Part shown: positions 17,690 to 26,632 of the stretch, piece by piece
Layout: the number at the start of each line of letters is the position of its first letter
Position numbering within the stretch: the stretch's first letter is position 1
Origin: Cohnella endophytica
GTDB lineage: Bacteria; Bacillota; Bacilli; Paenibacillales; Paenibacillaceae
Length of the DNA: 64,000 nucleotides
Reading direction: 5' to 3'
Assembly (NCBI RefSeq): GCF_003628305.1
Contig: NZ_RBZM01000004.1
Coordinates: forward strand, 682,001-746,000
Notes under the pieces: generated by a model
The model's database searches: none
Seen by the model: the letters and a program-made list of their open reading frames with translations, nothing else
Told to the model about the DNA's origin: nothing
Made by a program: the position numbers and the translations under genes

Positions 17690-19216
17690 ATGTCGGAATT
17701 CAAAGTACTGATCGTAGACGATTCTCCATTTATGCGTAAGGTATTCAGCGATGTCATCGATGCGGACGGCGCCTTTAAAGTGCTTGCAACCGCATCAGAC
17801 GGACAACAAGCCGTAGAGATGGCTTTGGGGTTAAAGCCGGACATTATCACCATGGATTTGGAAATGCCGCGGATGAATGGTCTTGAAGCCCTGCAACGTA
17901 TTATGACCGTACAAGCGACCCCGGTCATTATGTTATCCGCGGTAACGGACAACGGAACCCGCGACACGATCAAGGCGCTTCAATACGGTGCCGTAGACTT
18001 CATTCGTAAGCCTGACGGAGCCGTTAAGCTGGATATCGGGCAAGTCAGGGAGCAGTTGTTAGAGAAGCTGCATATCGCGCGCGAGACGATGAACAAGAAG
18101 CCATTCCGGTTTCTGCCGGCCGTCGAAGAAAAAGCGGAACCGACACAACCGCCGACACGGACATCCGAACCCGATGCTTCGACTGCGACTTCGCTTCCCG
18201 ATCCAGAGAACATTCCCGATCAGTTGCCGTTAGTCGGCAATGAAGGTAGCGCAGGCAAGGAGAAACTCAAGCCAATCGCCAACGATTCTTTGCCGAGAAA
18301 GCCCGCCAAGCCGGATTCGCCGGCGAAATCGATGGCAAGCGGCGCGTCGTCATTCCAGACGGACAATCGGATAAAGAAAACTTCTACGGAAGGCTTAAGC
18401 GGGGAAATCGATCGACCGAAGACTAAACCGGCAGAACGAAAAATCGCGGGGGACAAACTGCCGGAATCGCGCACGGCCGGGTTGGCTTCAGGTTTAAAGC
18501 GGCCAGAGCCAAAGGGAGTTCCGCCCGCAGAGGTAAAGCGGCCGCTTAAGAATCCGGTAGATGCGGGCAAACCCGAGGCAGCCCCGACCTCGCCTCCTGC
18601 GACAACGCAACGTCCTAAGACTTCGACCGCGTTTACGCATATTGTCGCGATCGGAACTTCGACCGGAGGCCCTCGTGCACTGCATGAGGTGTTGACCGGA
18701 ATCCCCGGGGATTTCCCGGCTCCGATACTAGTCGTTCAGCATATGCCGCCTAAATTCACGAATTCGCTGGCTCAGCGGCTGGATCAATTTTGCAGCATCC
18801 ATGTCCGCGAGGCGTCGGACGGCGAAACGATCGAGACGGGAACAGCCTACATCGCGCCGGGCGGCAGGCATATGTCCTTGGCGAAGGAACTATCCGGTAA
18901 ATACCGGATTCGGCTGTCGGACGAAGGTCCGCGCAGCGGCCATATGCCTTCGGTCGACGTCATGTTCGAATCGCTGATCGGACATTCCCAGCTGAAACGG
19001 CACGTCGTTCTGATGACGGGAATGGGCAGCGACGGAGCGAAAGGGATGAAGGCGCTCCAGACGGACGGAGCTCTGACGACGATCGCGGAAGCGGAACAAA
19101 CGTGCGTCGTATACGGCATGCCTCGCTCCGCAGTAGAGCTAGGCGCCGTTTCACATCAGCTTCCGTTACAAGAAATCGCTTCGGTACTCGTTCAAGAAGT
19201 AAAGTTCCGCAAATGA
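17690..19216 (+). CDS. cheB: CheB, chemotaxis methylesterase with long linker
   Basis: CheB removes methyl groups from (and deamidates) chemoreceptors during adaptation. The receiver domain (residues 1-125) has D10-D11, the phospho-acceptor D56 and K107. The C-terminal esterase domain (about 315-508) has the catalytic triad S324 in GTSTGGP, H351 in VVQHMPP and D448 in MGSDGAKGM. Between them lies a Pro/Lys/Ser-rich, low-complexity linker of about 180 residues, which makes this protein 508 residues long versus about 350 for typical CheB. The ribosome binding site GGGAGGG precedes the ATG. The domains are intact, so activity is expected. Confidence 0.96.
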   Translation: MSEFKVLIVDDSPFMRKVFSDVIDADGAFKVLATASDGQQAVEMALGLKPDIITMDLEMPRMNGLEALQRIMTVQATPVIMLSAVTDNGTRDTIKALQYGAVDFIRKPDGAVKLDIGQVREQLLEKLHIARETMNKKPFRFLPAVEEKAEPTQPPTRTSEPDASTATSLPDPENIPDQLPLVGNEGSAGKEKLKPIANDSLPRKPAKPDSPAKSMASGASSFQTDNRIKKTSTEGLSGEIDRPKTKPAERKIAGDKLPESRTAGLASGLKRPEPKGVPPAEVKRPLKNPVDAGKPEAAPTSPPATTQRPKTSTAFTHIVAIGTSTGGPRALHEVLTGIPGDFPAPILVVQHMPPKFTNSLAQRLDQFCSIHVREASDGETIETGTAYIAPGGRHMSLAKELSGKYRIRLSDEGPRSGHMPSVDVMFESLIGHSQLKRHVVLMTGMGSDGAKGMKALQTDGALTTIAEAEQTCVVYGMPRSAVELGAVSHQLPLQEIASVLVQEVKFRK

Positions 19217-19261
19217 TAAAAGCATCGCTGCAAGCTCACCCAACAAGGAGGTGTCCGGCCA

Positions 19262-21343
19262 GTGGAAATGAATCAATACATGTCCATATTTATCGATGAA
19301 TCCAATGATCACCTGCAGTCGTTGAACGAAAATATGCTTCGGCTGGAGCAACAACCGGAGGATATTAGCATCGTTCAGGTCATTTTCCGTTCGGCGCATA
19401 CGCTGAAAGGCATGTCCGCGACGATGGGCTTCGAAGATCTCGCGGCTCTGACGCATGATATGGAGAACGTGCTCGATCTCGTTCGTAACAGCAAGTTAAG
19501 CATGAACGGACATATTTTCGACACTTTGTTCAAATGTTTGGACGCGTTAGAAGCAATGGTTCAAGACATCATTAACGGCGGTACGGGTAAAGGCGACGTT
19601 GAAGAACTCGTGCAGATACTGAAGGCGATCGTTAAAGGCGACGTAGAAGGCAAATCTTCCGCGAAAGCCAAAACCGCAGCCACAGCCTCCACCGTATCCG
19701 CGCAACTACTGCTGGATCAATACCAGTTGTCGGTCATCAGCCAATCCTTGGAGAGCGGGCACAGAGCGTATTACATCGAAGTGAGCGTACGTGAAGATTG
19801 TTTACTCAAAGCGGCTCGCGCTTACATGGTATTCGACGTGTTGGAGCGAAACGGGGAAGTGGTCAAAGCTTTTCCGTCCGTGCAAGAAATCGAGCAAGAG
19901 CAATTCGACCGTGGTTTCTCTGTCTATTACATAACGCAAGCAGAAGAAGAGTCACTCCGCGACCAGATTTCCCGCGTATCCGAGATCGATTCGGTGTCCC
20001 TGACCGCGGTCGATCGGGAGTCGCTCGCCGAGCTGACGAAATCCCACGAGCAAGCCAATCAGATCAAATCCGCGAAGCAGGAGACCGCAGCTGCCGAAGC
20101 TCCGGTCATCGCGTCTTCGACTGTAACGTCCAAAGAGAGCGCTCCGGTTCGCGCGGCGGCCGCTACAGCGCCGACCTCTGGCAACGCGAGCCCGAGAACG
20201 ATCCGGGTCGATATCGAGCGGCTTGATTCGTTGATGAACTTGTTCAGCGAATTGCTCATCGATCGCGTACGCCTAGAGCAACTCGCCTCCGAAGTTCGAC
20301 GTAACGATCTGACCGAGACGGTAGAGCATATGGCGAGAGTAAGCGCGGATTTGCAGAATATCGTGCTTAAGCTGCGGATGGTCCCGGTCGAGAGCGTCTT
20401 TAACCGTTTCCCGCGGATGGTTCGGGATTTAGCGAAGTCGCTGGACAAGAAGGTAGATTTGATCGTCGTCGGCGCCGAGACGGAGCTGGATCGGACCGTA
20501 ATCGACGAGATCGGCGATCCGCTCGTCCACTTGATTCGCAATGCGGTCGATCACGGGATCGAATCGATCTCGGAGAGGGTAAAGCTAGGCAAGTCGGAAG
20601 TCGGTACCGTGCATCTGCGTGCTTATCATAGCGGCAACCACGTATTCATCGAAATCGAAGAAGACGGTAAAGGCATCAATCGTCCTAAAGTGCTGGAAAC
20701 GGCGATCAAGCGCGGCGTGGTGACGGCTGAAGAAGCGAAAAATTTGAGCGACGACGAAGTGAATATGCTTATCTTCGCGGCCGGCTTCAGCACGGCGGAC
20801 AAAGTATCGGATATATCCGGCCGGGGCGTTGGCCTCGATGTCGTAAAATCCAAAATCGCTTCCTTGGGCGGTCACGTTGCGGTTACGTCGAAGCTTGGTT
20901 CTGGCACGAAGTTTTCGATTCAACTTCCGCTTACGCTCTCGATAATCGCGGCCATGCTCATTAAACTAGGCAACGAGAAATACGCGTTCCCGCTTTCTTC
21001 GATCGTAGAAACGGGATCGATCAAACGCTCGGATATTCGTACGCTGCACGGCAACCGCATCATCGACTACCGACAAACGATTATCCCGGTCGTTTCTCTG
21101 GCGCATTTGGTAGATTCCCCGGCTTATAACGACGAGGACGAGACGGAAACGGAAATGCTCGTCATCCGCAAAGGGGATAAGCTGGCAGCCGTTCTGGTGG
21201 AAGAGTTCATCGGGCAAAGCGAGATCGTCTTAAAACCGCTAGGCAAATATTTGGCCGGCAACTTGGGCGTCGTGTCGGGAGCAACGATACTCGGAGACGG
21301 ACAAGTCGCATTGATCGTAGATCCGAACGCACTGATTAAATAA
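19262..21343 (+). CDS. cheA: CheA, chemotaxis histidine kinase
   Basis: CheA phosphorylates CheY and CheB in response to receptors. The Hpt domain carries the phospho-acceptor H46 in FRSAHTLKGM. A CheY/CheB-binding P2 domain lies around residues 150-260, followed by an Ala/Thr-rich linker, the dimerisation helices (VDIERLDSLMNLFSELLIDR), the HATPase domain with HLIRNAVDHGIE, and a C-terminal CheW-like domain from about 565. The length of 693 residues is normal. The GTG at 19262 is chosen because AAGGAGGTG lies 8 bases before it; the ATG at 19268 would be 14 bases away. cheW follows after 27 bases. Confidence 0.98.
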   Translation: MEMNQYMSIFIDESNDHLQSLNENMLRLEQQPEDISIVQVIFRSAHTLKGMSATMGFEDLAALTHDMENVLDLVRNSKLSMNGHIFDTLFKCLDALEAMVQDIINGGTGKGDVEELVQILKAIVKGDVEGKSSAKAKTAATASTVSAQLLLDQYQLSVISQSLESGHRAYYIEVSVREDCLLKAARAYMVFDVLERNGEVVKAFPSVQEIEQEQFDRGFSVYYITQAEEESLRDQISRVSEIDSVSLTAVDRESLAELTKSHEQANQIKSAKQETAAAEAPVIASSTVTSKESAPVRAAAATAPTSGNASPRTIRVDIERLDSLMNLFSELLIDRVRLEQLASEVRRNDLTETVEHMARVSADLQNIVLKLRMVPVESVFNRFPRMVRDLAKSLDKKVDLIVVGAETELDRTVIDEIGDPLVHLIRNAVDHGIESISERVKLGKSEVGTVHLRAYHSGNHVFIEIEEDGKGINRPKVLETAIKRGVVTAEEAKNLSDDEVNMLIFAAGFSTADKVSDISGRGVGLDVVKSKIASLGGHVAVTSKLGSGTKFSIQLPLTLSIIAAMLIKLGNEKYAFPLSSIVETGSIKRSDIRTLHGNRIIDYRQTIIPVVSLAHLVDSPAYNDEDETETEMLVIRKGDKLAAVLVEEFIGQSEIVLKPLGKYLAGNLGVVSGATILGDGQVALIVDPNALIK

Positions 21344-21370
21344 ACTACCGGAACTTAGGAGGAATCATCC

Positions 21371-21832
21371 ATGGCAGAAGAATTGAAAGTCATCGTCTTC
21401 ACGCTGGCGCAAGAAGAGTACGGGATCGAAGTCGACAAGGTTCGCACGATCGAGCGTATGGTTCCCATTACCCGCGTGCCGAAGACGCCGGCGTTCGTAA
21501 AGGGCGTTATTAATCTGCGCGGCATCGTCATTCCGGTCATCGATTTGCGAGGACGTTTCGGAATTGACGAAACGGAGCACACGGACAGTTCGCGGATCAT
21601 TATCGTCGCCGCGAACGAGTTGGAAGTCGGGTTTATCGTAGATTCCGCCAACGACGTTCTCGACGTCATGAGCGACGCGATCGAGAATCCGCCCGAAGTG
21701 CTCGGCGGAATTAAGGCGAAATACATTAGCGGCGTCGCTAAAGTAGGAGAAAGCCGTCTCTTGATTCTCTTGAACCTGATAGAGGTTCTTAACCGCAACG
21801 AAATCATCCAATTAGAACAGTTCGGAGAATAG
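21371..21832 (+). CDS. cheW: CheW, chemotaxis coupling protein
   Basis: CheW links CheA to the chemoreceptors. The 153-residue product is a single CheW-like SH3-type domain with EYGIEVDKVRTIERMVPITR and KGVINLRGIVIPVIDLRGRF, the family signatures. GGAGG precedes the ATG at 21371. cheC follows with only 4 bases between. No receiver domain is present, so this is CheW and not CheV. Confidence 0.97.
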   Translation: MAEELKVIVFTLAQEEYGIEVDKVRTIERMVPITRVPKTPAFVKGVINLRGIVIPVIDLRGRFGIDETEHTDSSRIIIVAANELEVGFIVDSANDVLDVMSDAIENPPEVLGGIKAKYISGVAKVGESRLLILLNLIEVLNRNEIIQLEQFGE

Positions 21833-21836
21833 CGCC

Positions 21837-22454
21837 GTGAGCCTTTTCAAGAACGACGCTGATTTTAAGATGGACGTGCTTCGGGAAGTAGGCAACATCG
21901 GCGCTGGAAATGCCGCGACCGCCCTATCGACTTTACTTAACAAACCCGTAGATATGGCGGTTCCGACAGTGAGCTTACTTCCGTTCGAAGCGATCGCCGA
22001 ACGTGTCGGGGGCTCTGAGGCCGTCGTTATCGCCATCTTCTTACGCGTTGAAGGCGATGCGCCCGGCAATATGTTCTTTATCATTAATCGGGAACCGGCT
22101 AGACGTATCCTGCAAGGGCTGCTCGGTTTTAACGCTGCCGAGAACGACGATTATAGCGAATTAGAACTATCGGCGCTGAACGAGATCGGTAATATACTGG
22201 CCGGCTCTTACTTGTCCTCTTTGGCCGATTTCACGGGATTGCGCATGTCCCCGACGGTTCCGTCGCTCGCGGTCGATATGGCCGGCGCGATATTGAGTTA
22301 CGGGATGCTTCAATTCGGCACGATGGGCGACGATGCGCTGCTTATCGATACGACTTTCTTGGAAGGGCAACAAGAAGCGGAAGGCCATTTCTTCCTGATT
22401 CCCGATCCGGAATCTTTCGATAAGCTCTTCCGCGCGTTGGGAGTGCCGATCTAA
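21837..22454 (+). CDS. cheC: CheC, CheY-P phosphatase and CheD partner
   Basis: CheC dephosphorylates CheY-P and controls CheD. The 205-residue product has two phosphatase motifs: E17/N20 in LREVGNIGAGNAATALS and E116/N119 in LNEIGNILAGSYLSSLA. Both active-site pairs are therefore present, as in typical CheC. The GTG at 21837 directly after cheW implies coupled translation. CheD, its partner, is encoded next. FliY in the same operon has a related domain, so the two phosphatases probably divide the work between the switch and the receptor complex. Confidence 0.96.
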   Translation: MSLFKNDADFKMDVLREVGNIGAGNAATALSTLLNKPVDMAVPTVSLLPFEAIAERVGGSEAVVIAIFLRVEGDAPGNMFFIINREPARRILQGLLGFNAAENDDYSELELSALNEIGNILAGSYLSSLADFTGLRMSPTVPSLAVDMAGAILSYGMLQFGTMGDDALLIDTTFLEGQQEAEGHFFLIPDPESFDKLFRALGVPI

Positions 22455-22455
22455 T

Positions 22456-22950
22456 ATGACCGAAGGCACCTTTATCAAAGTAGGCATGGCTGATCTGAAC
22501 ATGGGCGAAAGCGGAGCGATTCTCAAAACGACGGGGTTAGGTTCTTGCGTTGGATTAACCTTGTTCGACCCGCAGCTCCGGATAGGCGGCATGGCGCATA
22601 TTATGTTGCCTTCCTCCGACATCGCCCGAGAGGGACAACTGAATATCGCGAAGTATGCGGACACGGCGGTTCCCGAGCTCTTGAAGCGCATGATGAGCAA
22701 AGGAGCGGTGACGAGGCGTTTGGTCGCCAAGATGGCCGGAGGAGCGCAAATGTTCGCTTTCATGGGCGGAACCGATACGATGCGCATCGGGCCCCGCAAC
22801 GTCGAAGCGACGAAGCAAATGCTGGAGCATTACCATATCGCCGTCGTCGCCGAGGATACGGGCGGCAATTACGGACGGACGGTGGAGTTGAATACGGACA
22901 ACGGAGTGTTCAGCATCCGCAGCGTGCAGCATGGAGTAAAGGAGATTTAA
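22456..22950 (+). CDS. cheD: CheD, chemoreceptor glutamine deamidase
   Basis: CheD deamidates receptor glutamines and, in Bacillus, activates receptor signalling while binding CheC. The catalytic Cys31 in GLGSCVGLTLFD and His48 in GGMAHIMLPSS are present. The 164-residue length is usual. The ATG at 22456 comes 1 base after the cheC stop codon. The following gene encodes an unknown membrane protein before sigD. Confidence 0.96.
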   Translation: MTEGTFIKVGMADLNMGESGAILKTTGLGSCVGLTLFDPQLRIGGMAHIMLPSSDIAREGQLNIAKYADTAVPELLKRMMSKGAVTRRLVAKMAGGAQMFAFMGGTDTMRIGPRNVEATKQMLEHYHIAVVAEDTGGNYGRTVELNTDNGVFSIRSVQHGVKEI

Positions 22951-22951
22951 A

Positions 22952-23371
22952 ATGGTAGGTTCCTGGCGCTTAAATGTCGGATTCGGCGGGTTCGGCGCAA
23001 TATTAACCTTCATGTTTTCCTTGTCGAATAACCCGATCGGAACGACGTTGACACGCAGTTTGTACGCTTTTCTCGCATTTGCGGCATTGGCGTTCGTCCT
23101 AAGAATCGTTTTAGGTCAGTTGATGAACCCGGCAGCAAAGGTTCCAATCTCGGATCCCGAATCCGTAGACGACGAACGCGGCACGAAATTGGATTTGACG
23201 ACTCCCGACGAGGGAGAGTCTTTGTCGGAGCTGATGAAGGAGCAATGGGCGGACGGAAAAGGGGAACCTGTCAAAGGTTTTCAGCCGCTTCAGCCTAAAC
23301 GGGTAGTGTCGTTGGACAATCCGAATCCGGAGGAAGTGGTTCAGGCGATTCGTCGTCTGACCGACGAATAA
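22952..23371 (+). CDS. Unknown two-TM protein between cheD and sigD
   Basis: I do not recognise this 139-residue product. It has two hydrophobic segments (about residues 8-27 and 34-59) that could form a membrane hairpin, then an acidic, probably cytoplasmic tail with many Pro, Asp and Glu residues ending in NPEEVVQAIRRLTDE. The ribosome binding site AAAGGAGATTTAAA overlaps the end of cheD, and sigD starts 16 bases after the stop, so it is clearly part of the operon. Bacillus subtilis has no gene at this position. A link to motility is inferred from location only. Confidence 0.7.
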   Translation: MVGSWRLNVGFGGFGAILTFMFSLSNNPIGTTLTRSLYAFLAFAALAFVLRIVLGQLMNPAAKVPISDPESVDDERGTKLDLTTPDEGESLSELMKEQWADGKGEPVKGFQPLQPKRVVSLDNPNPEEVVQAIRRLTDE

Positions 23372-23387
23372 GGAAGGTGAAGCTACA

Positions 23388-24176
23388 ATGGTCGATCAAA
23401 CCCGTTCCCGGTTATCCCATCAAGATTTATGGCAACGTTGGAAAGAGGACGAGGATCCGGATGCGAGAAAACGACTGATCGAGCACTATTTGCCGCTCGT
23501 GGACTATGTGTCCAGCCGAATGGCGGTTGGCTTACCGAAGAACGTAACGAAAGACGACTTGGCAAGCAACGGAGCGATGGGCTTGATCGATGCCATCGAG
23601 AAGTTCGATTATCGCCGAGGCCTACAATTCGAGACGTATGCGTCTTGGAGAATCCGCGGCTCCATTATCGACGGGCTCAGGCAAGGGGATTGGGTACCGC
23701 GTTCCGTCCGCGATAAAGCGAAAAAAATGGAGGACGCCTATGCGGTACTGGAACAGAAGCATTTGCGGTCTGCTTCGGATGACGAAATATGCGCCTATTT
23801 GAATATTAGCGATAAAGAATTTCAGCAGATGCTCCAGGAAGTGGCGGTTGCCGCAGTATTTTCTCTGGAGGATCCGATCCGCGAGGAGGAGTCCGAAACG
23901 AGACTCACGCTTCTTGTGGACGACAAAGCGGTTAATCCGGAATCCAAGGTGCACGAAACGTATTTGAAGGACTCTCTTAAGTTCGGGATCGAGAAGCTCA
24001 CGGAAAAAGAGAGAACCGTCGTTTCGCTGTTCTATTATGAAGATCTTTCGTTAAGCGAAATAGCGGAAGTCATGTGCCTGTCGCCTTCGCGAATCTCGCA
24101 GCTTCATTCCAAAGCAATTCTGAGATTGAGGGGCGCGCTATCGAAGCAACGGGAGCAATTGCTCCATAATGGATAA
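23388..24176 (+). CDS. sigD: RNA polymerase sigma factor SigD (FliA/WhiG family)
   Basis: SigD directs transcription of late flagellar, chemotaxis and autolysin genes. The 262-residue product has region 2 with GLIDAIEKFDYRRGLQFETY and ASWRIRGSIIDGLRQGDWVP (about residues 65-103), and region 4 with EDLSLSEIAEVMCLSPSRIS near the C-terminus, typical of the FliA/WhiG branch. Its position after cheD matches the Bacillus operon. AAGGTGAAG precedes the ATG. No anti-sigma factor gene is visible here; FlgM is usually encoded elsewhere. Confidence 0.97.
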   Translation: MVDQTRSRLSHQDLWQRWKEDEDPDARKRLIEHYLPLVDYVSSRMAVGLPKNVTKDDLASNGAMGLIDAIEKFDYRRGLQFETYASWRIRGSIIDGLRQGDWVPRSVRDKAKKMEDAYAVLEQKHLRSASDDEICAYLNISDKEFQQMLQEVAVAAVFSLEDPIREEESETRLTLLVDDKAVNPESKVHETYLKDSLKFGIEKLTEKERTVVSLFYYEDLSLSEIAEVMCLSPSRISQLHSKAILRLRGALSKQREQLLHNG

Positions 24177-24190
24177 AAAAAGGGGCGTTG

Positions 24191-25609
24191 ATGATGCCTG
24201 ATCATGGAAGCTTGCCATTGGCCGAAAGTTTGCAAGTAACGATTTCCGAAGATAAGATGCAAGCCTACTTGGTCTTCAAGCGCGTTGAAGGCGAATTGAA
24301 AATAACTTCTCGTGAATTGGAGCAGTTTCTTCTCTCGCAGGGAGTGAAATACGGGCTTCAGACGGACACGCTGTATTTAATCTCGCAAAGGCCGCAAGAC
24401 TTTTATTTTACGCAAAATATCGTCGCCGTTGGAAAGCCGGCTATCCCGGGAACCGACGGATATGTTAACGTTCTGATGGGCGGCGATAAGTCGGACGACA
24501 AGCGCCCCGTGGAAAGAGAAGACGGCAGCGTCGATTATAAGGAAGTCACGCAACTGGCTAACGTGAAGTCCGGTCAACTCATCGCGGAGCGAATACCCGC
24601 GCAGCCTGGAGTCGCCGGCAAGGCGGTAACCGGCGAGGACGTCGCTCCGAAGGAAGGGAAGGACGTTCAATTCAAAGTCGGCAAAAACGTCGTCGTCAAT
24701 CCGGAGAAAATCGGCATGTACGCGGCGATCGACGGTCTCGTGACGAAAACCGATAAAGATAAGCTGAACGTATTCCCCGTGTTCGAAGTGAACGGCGACG
24801 TGGATTATAACATAGGCAATATCGATTTTGTAGGTACGGTTGTCGTCCGCGGAAATATATTGACCGGATTTAGAGTCAGGGCATCCGGAGACATACGCGT
24901 TACTGGAGGAATAGAAGGCGCCGAAGTCGAGTCCGATGGTTCGATCGAGATTGCCGGCGGCATTATCGGAAGCAATAAAGGTTTCGTTAAAGCCGGCCAA
25001 AACGTTCGTTGTTCATTCATTCAAGAAGGCAACGTTATTGCCGGAGAAGACATCCTCGTCACGCAAAGCATTATGCACTCCAATATAAGAGCGGGGAGAT
25101 CGGTCAAATGCTTGGGAGCGAAAGGGCTAATCGTCGGCGGTAACGTTCAAGCGGGCGACCGCGTTACGGCGCGGATGATCGGCAACTCGATGTCCACCGC
25201 TACGGTTATCGAAGTGGGCGTGCGTCCGGAGCTTCGTCAAGAGCTTGGCGATCTCAGAACCTCGATGCGTCAATTGGCGGAAAACTCGGAGAAAACGGAG
25301 AAAGCGCTTGCTATGTTGGATCAGATGGCTGCTATCGGCCAACTGTCCCCCGATAAACTGGCGCTCAGAATCAAGTTGACTTCGACTAAACGCCTCGCCC
25401 AGGAAGAACTCGCGAATAGCAAGGAACGCATTCTCGAAATAGAGAAGACGCTCGAAGACGCGACGACGGCTAGAGTGGACGCCTTACATACGTTATGGGG
25501 CGGAACGAAGATCGTCATCGGCAGATATACGAGATTCATTAAAGATGCTTCCCAGCACGTCAGCTTGCGATTCTCCGAGGGCGATATTATGATGGTTCCG
25601 TACTTATAA
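24191..25609 (+). CDS. FapA-family protein (DUF342)
   Basis: The product has about 472 residues. The central region (about 140-350) contains repeated Gly/Val/Ile-rich turns such as VRASGDIRVTGGIEGAEVES and GNVIAGEDILVTQSIMHSN, which suggest a beta-helix. The C-terminal part has a Lys/Glu-rich coiled coil. This is the architecture of the FapA/DUF342 family. In Vibrio, FapA localises to the flagellar pole and affects flagellar assembly in response to glucose (family knowledge); a similar role here is inference. ATG codons at 24191 and 24194 both follow AAAAAAAGGGG; the TTG at 24188 is less likely. It is placed between sigD and the SwrB-like gene. Confidence 0.85.
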   Translation: MMPDHGSLPLAESLQVTISEDKMQAYLVFKRVEGELKITSRELEQFLLSQGVKYGLQTDTLYLISQRPQDFYFTQNIVAVGKPAIPGTDGYVNVLMGGDKSDDKRPVEREDGSVDYKEVTQLANVKSGQLIAERIPAQPGVAGKAVTGEDVAPKEGKDVQFKVGKNVVVNPEKIGMYAAIDGLVTKTDKDKLNVFPVFEVNGDVDYNIGNIDFVGTVVVRGNILTGFRVRASGDIRVTGGIEGAEVESDGSIEIAGGIIGSNKGFVKAGQNVRCSFIQEGNVIAGEDILVTQSIMHSNIRAGRSVKCLGAKGLIVGGNVQAGDRVTARMIGNSMSTATVIEVGVRPELRQELGDLRTSMRQLAENSEKTEKALAMLDQMAAIGQLSPDKLALRIKLTSTKRLAQEELANSKERILEIEKTLEDATTARVDALHTLWGGTKIVIGRYTRFIKDASQHVSLRFSEGDIMMVPYL

Positions 25610-25634
25610 TTAACAATTCCGGAGGTCGGTTGCC

Positions 25635-25952
25635 GTGAGTTACAAATCTATCGATTTGCAGACATCGCTTCCCCGAACGATGGAAATGGCGCCCTTGCAG
25701 CATCAGCAACAGCAACGACCCGCAACCGAGCAAACTTTGCTCGGCCAACATGAAGCGAAAGCGGCGGAGCAGCAAGCTCGCCGCAGCGCGAAGACGGAGT
25801 CGGCTTCGAACGGGACGATCTCGGAGCGACAGCCTCGCCAAAAGAACAAACAAGCAACATCCACTAAAAGAAAAGCCGATGAAGCCGCCGCGGAGGAAAA
25901 CAAAACTCCCGAGCACCCTTATAAAGGGAAGCATATCGATTTCATGGGCTGA
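25635..25952 (+). CDS. Unknown basic/Gln-rich small protein of the flagellar operon
   Basis: I do not recognise this 105-residue product. It is very polar, rich in Gln, Lys, Ala and Glu, with no membrane segment and probably little stable fold. Two ends look conserved-like: MSYKSIDLQTSLPRTMEM at the start and EHPYKGKHIDFMG at the end. A short GTG-initiated reading frame is supported by GGAGGTCGG 7 bases upstream and by its fit between neighbours (25 bases after the FapA-like gene, 26 before the SwrB-like gene). Its role is unknown; a small adaptor between proteins is possible but unproven. Confidence 0.65.
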   Translation: MSYKSIDLQTSLPRTMEMAPLQHQQQQRPATEQTLLGQHEAKAAEQQARRSAKTESASNGTISERQPRQKNKQATSTKRKADEAAAEENKTPEHPYKGKHIDFMG

Positions 25953-25978
25953 TCTTTCAGCAAGAGAGGTGCGTGCAC

Positions 25979-26632
25979 GTGAGTAGTCCTTGGTTTGTTA
26001 TCGTAATGCTTGGGATCGCGATTGCCGGATATGCGTGGATGATGCCCAAATCCGGAGCAAATCGCGGAAAAGAGTCCGGATTCGTTAGCGAAGCGGCGTA
26101 TAATCAATTGTTGGAAGATTTAGAAGACGAGAACCGGGAATTGGTCGATGCGGTCGCCAAATTCAAGGCGGAGCAAGATGAGACCGTCAACAGATTAAGC
26201 CGACGTATCGTCGATATGGAACATCAAATGAAAAGCTGGTCGGAACAAGCGCTTCATTCGCCCTCGATCGGTCTCTCCAAATTATCTCCAGCGGGATCCT
26301 CGTCTAGTTCGAGCGCCGGAGCATCCACGCTTGAGCTTCCGGCTATTCCTGTCGCCTCTTCCGAAAGAAACCATTCCTTGTCCGGCATGACGCCGACAGA
26401 TGAACTGCATTTAAGTTCAGCCCAAGTCAAAGCCGGAGCCGAGGAAACTGCGGCCGGAGAACAAACGATCGAACTTCCGCCGCCGACGCTGCGAGGCAGA
26501 TATGCCGAACTGTTCGCCATGCACGACAAAGGAAGATCCGTAGAGCAAATCGCCAAAGCGCTCGGATTGAACAAGGGTGAAGTACAGCTGATCTTGCAGC
26601 TGGCGCGCAGGGAGGAACAGCTGAATGCATAA
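25979..26632 (+). CDS. SwrB-like / DUF6115-type membrane protein
   Basis: The product has about 217 residues: an N-terminal membrane segment (about residues 4-23), a coiled coil (about 40-90), a Ser/Ala/Glu-rich linker and a C-terminal helix-turn-helix-like segment GRSVEQIAKALGLNKGEVQL. This matches the architecture of SwrB, encoded between sigD and rpsB in Bacillus subtilis, where it promotes basal-body and export-gate assembly and raises SigD activity. Pairwise similarity cannot be measured here, so the name is held open. The GTG at 25979 is preferred over the GTG at 25973 because AGAGAGGTG then lies at proper distance. It overlaps the next gene by 8 bases. Confidence 0.75.
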   Translation: MSSPWFVIVMLGIAIAGYAWMMPKSGANRGKESGFVSEAAYNQLLEDLEDENRELVDAVAKFKAEQDETVNRLSRRIVDMEHQMKSWSEQALHSPSIGLSKLSPAGSSSSSSAGASTLELPAIPVASSERNHSLSGMTPTDELHLSSAQVKAGAEETAAGEQTIELPPPTLRGRYAELFAMHDKGRSVEQIAKALGLNKGEVQLILQLARREEQLNA

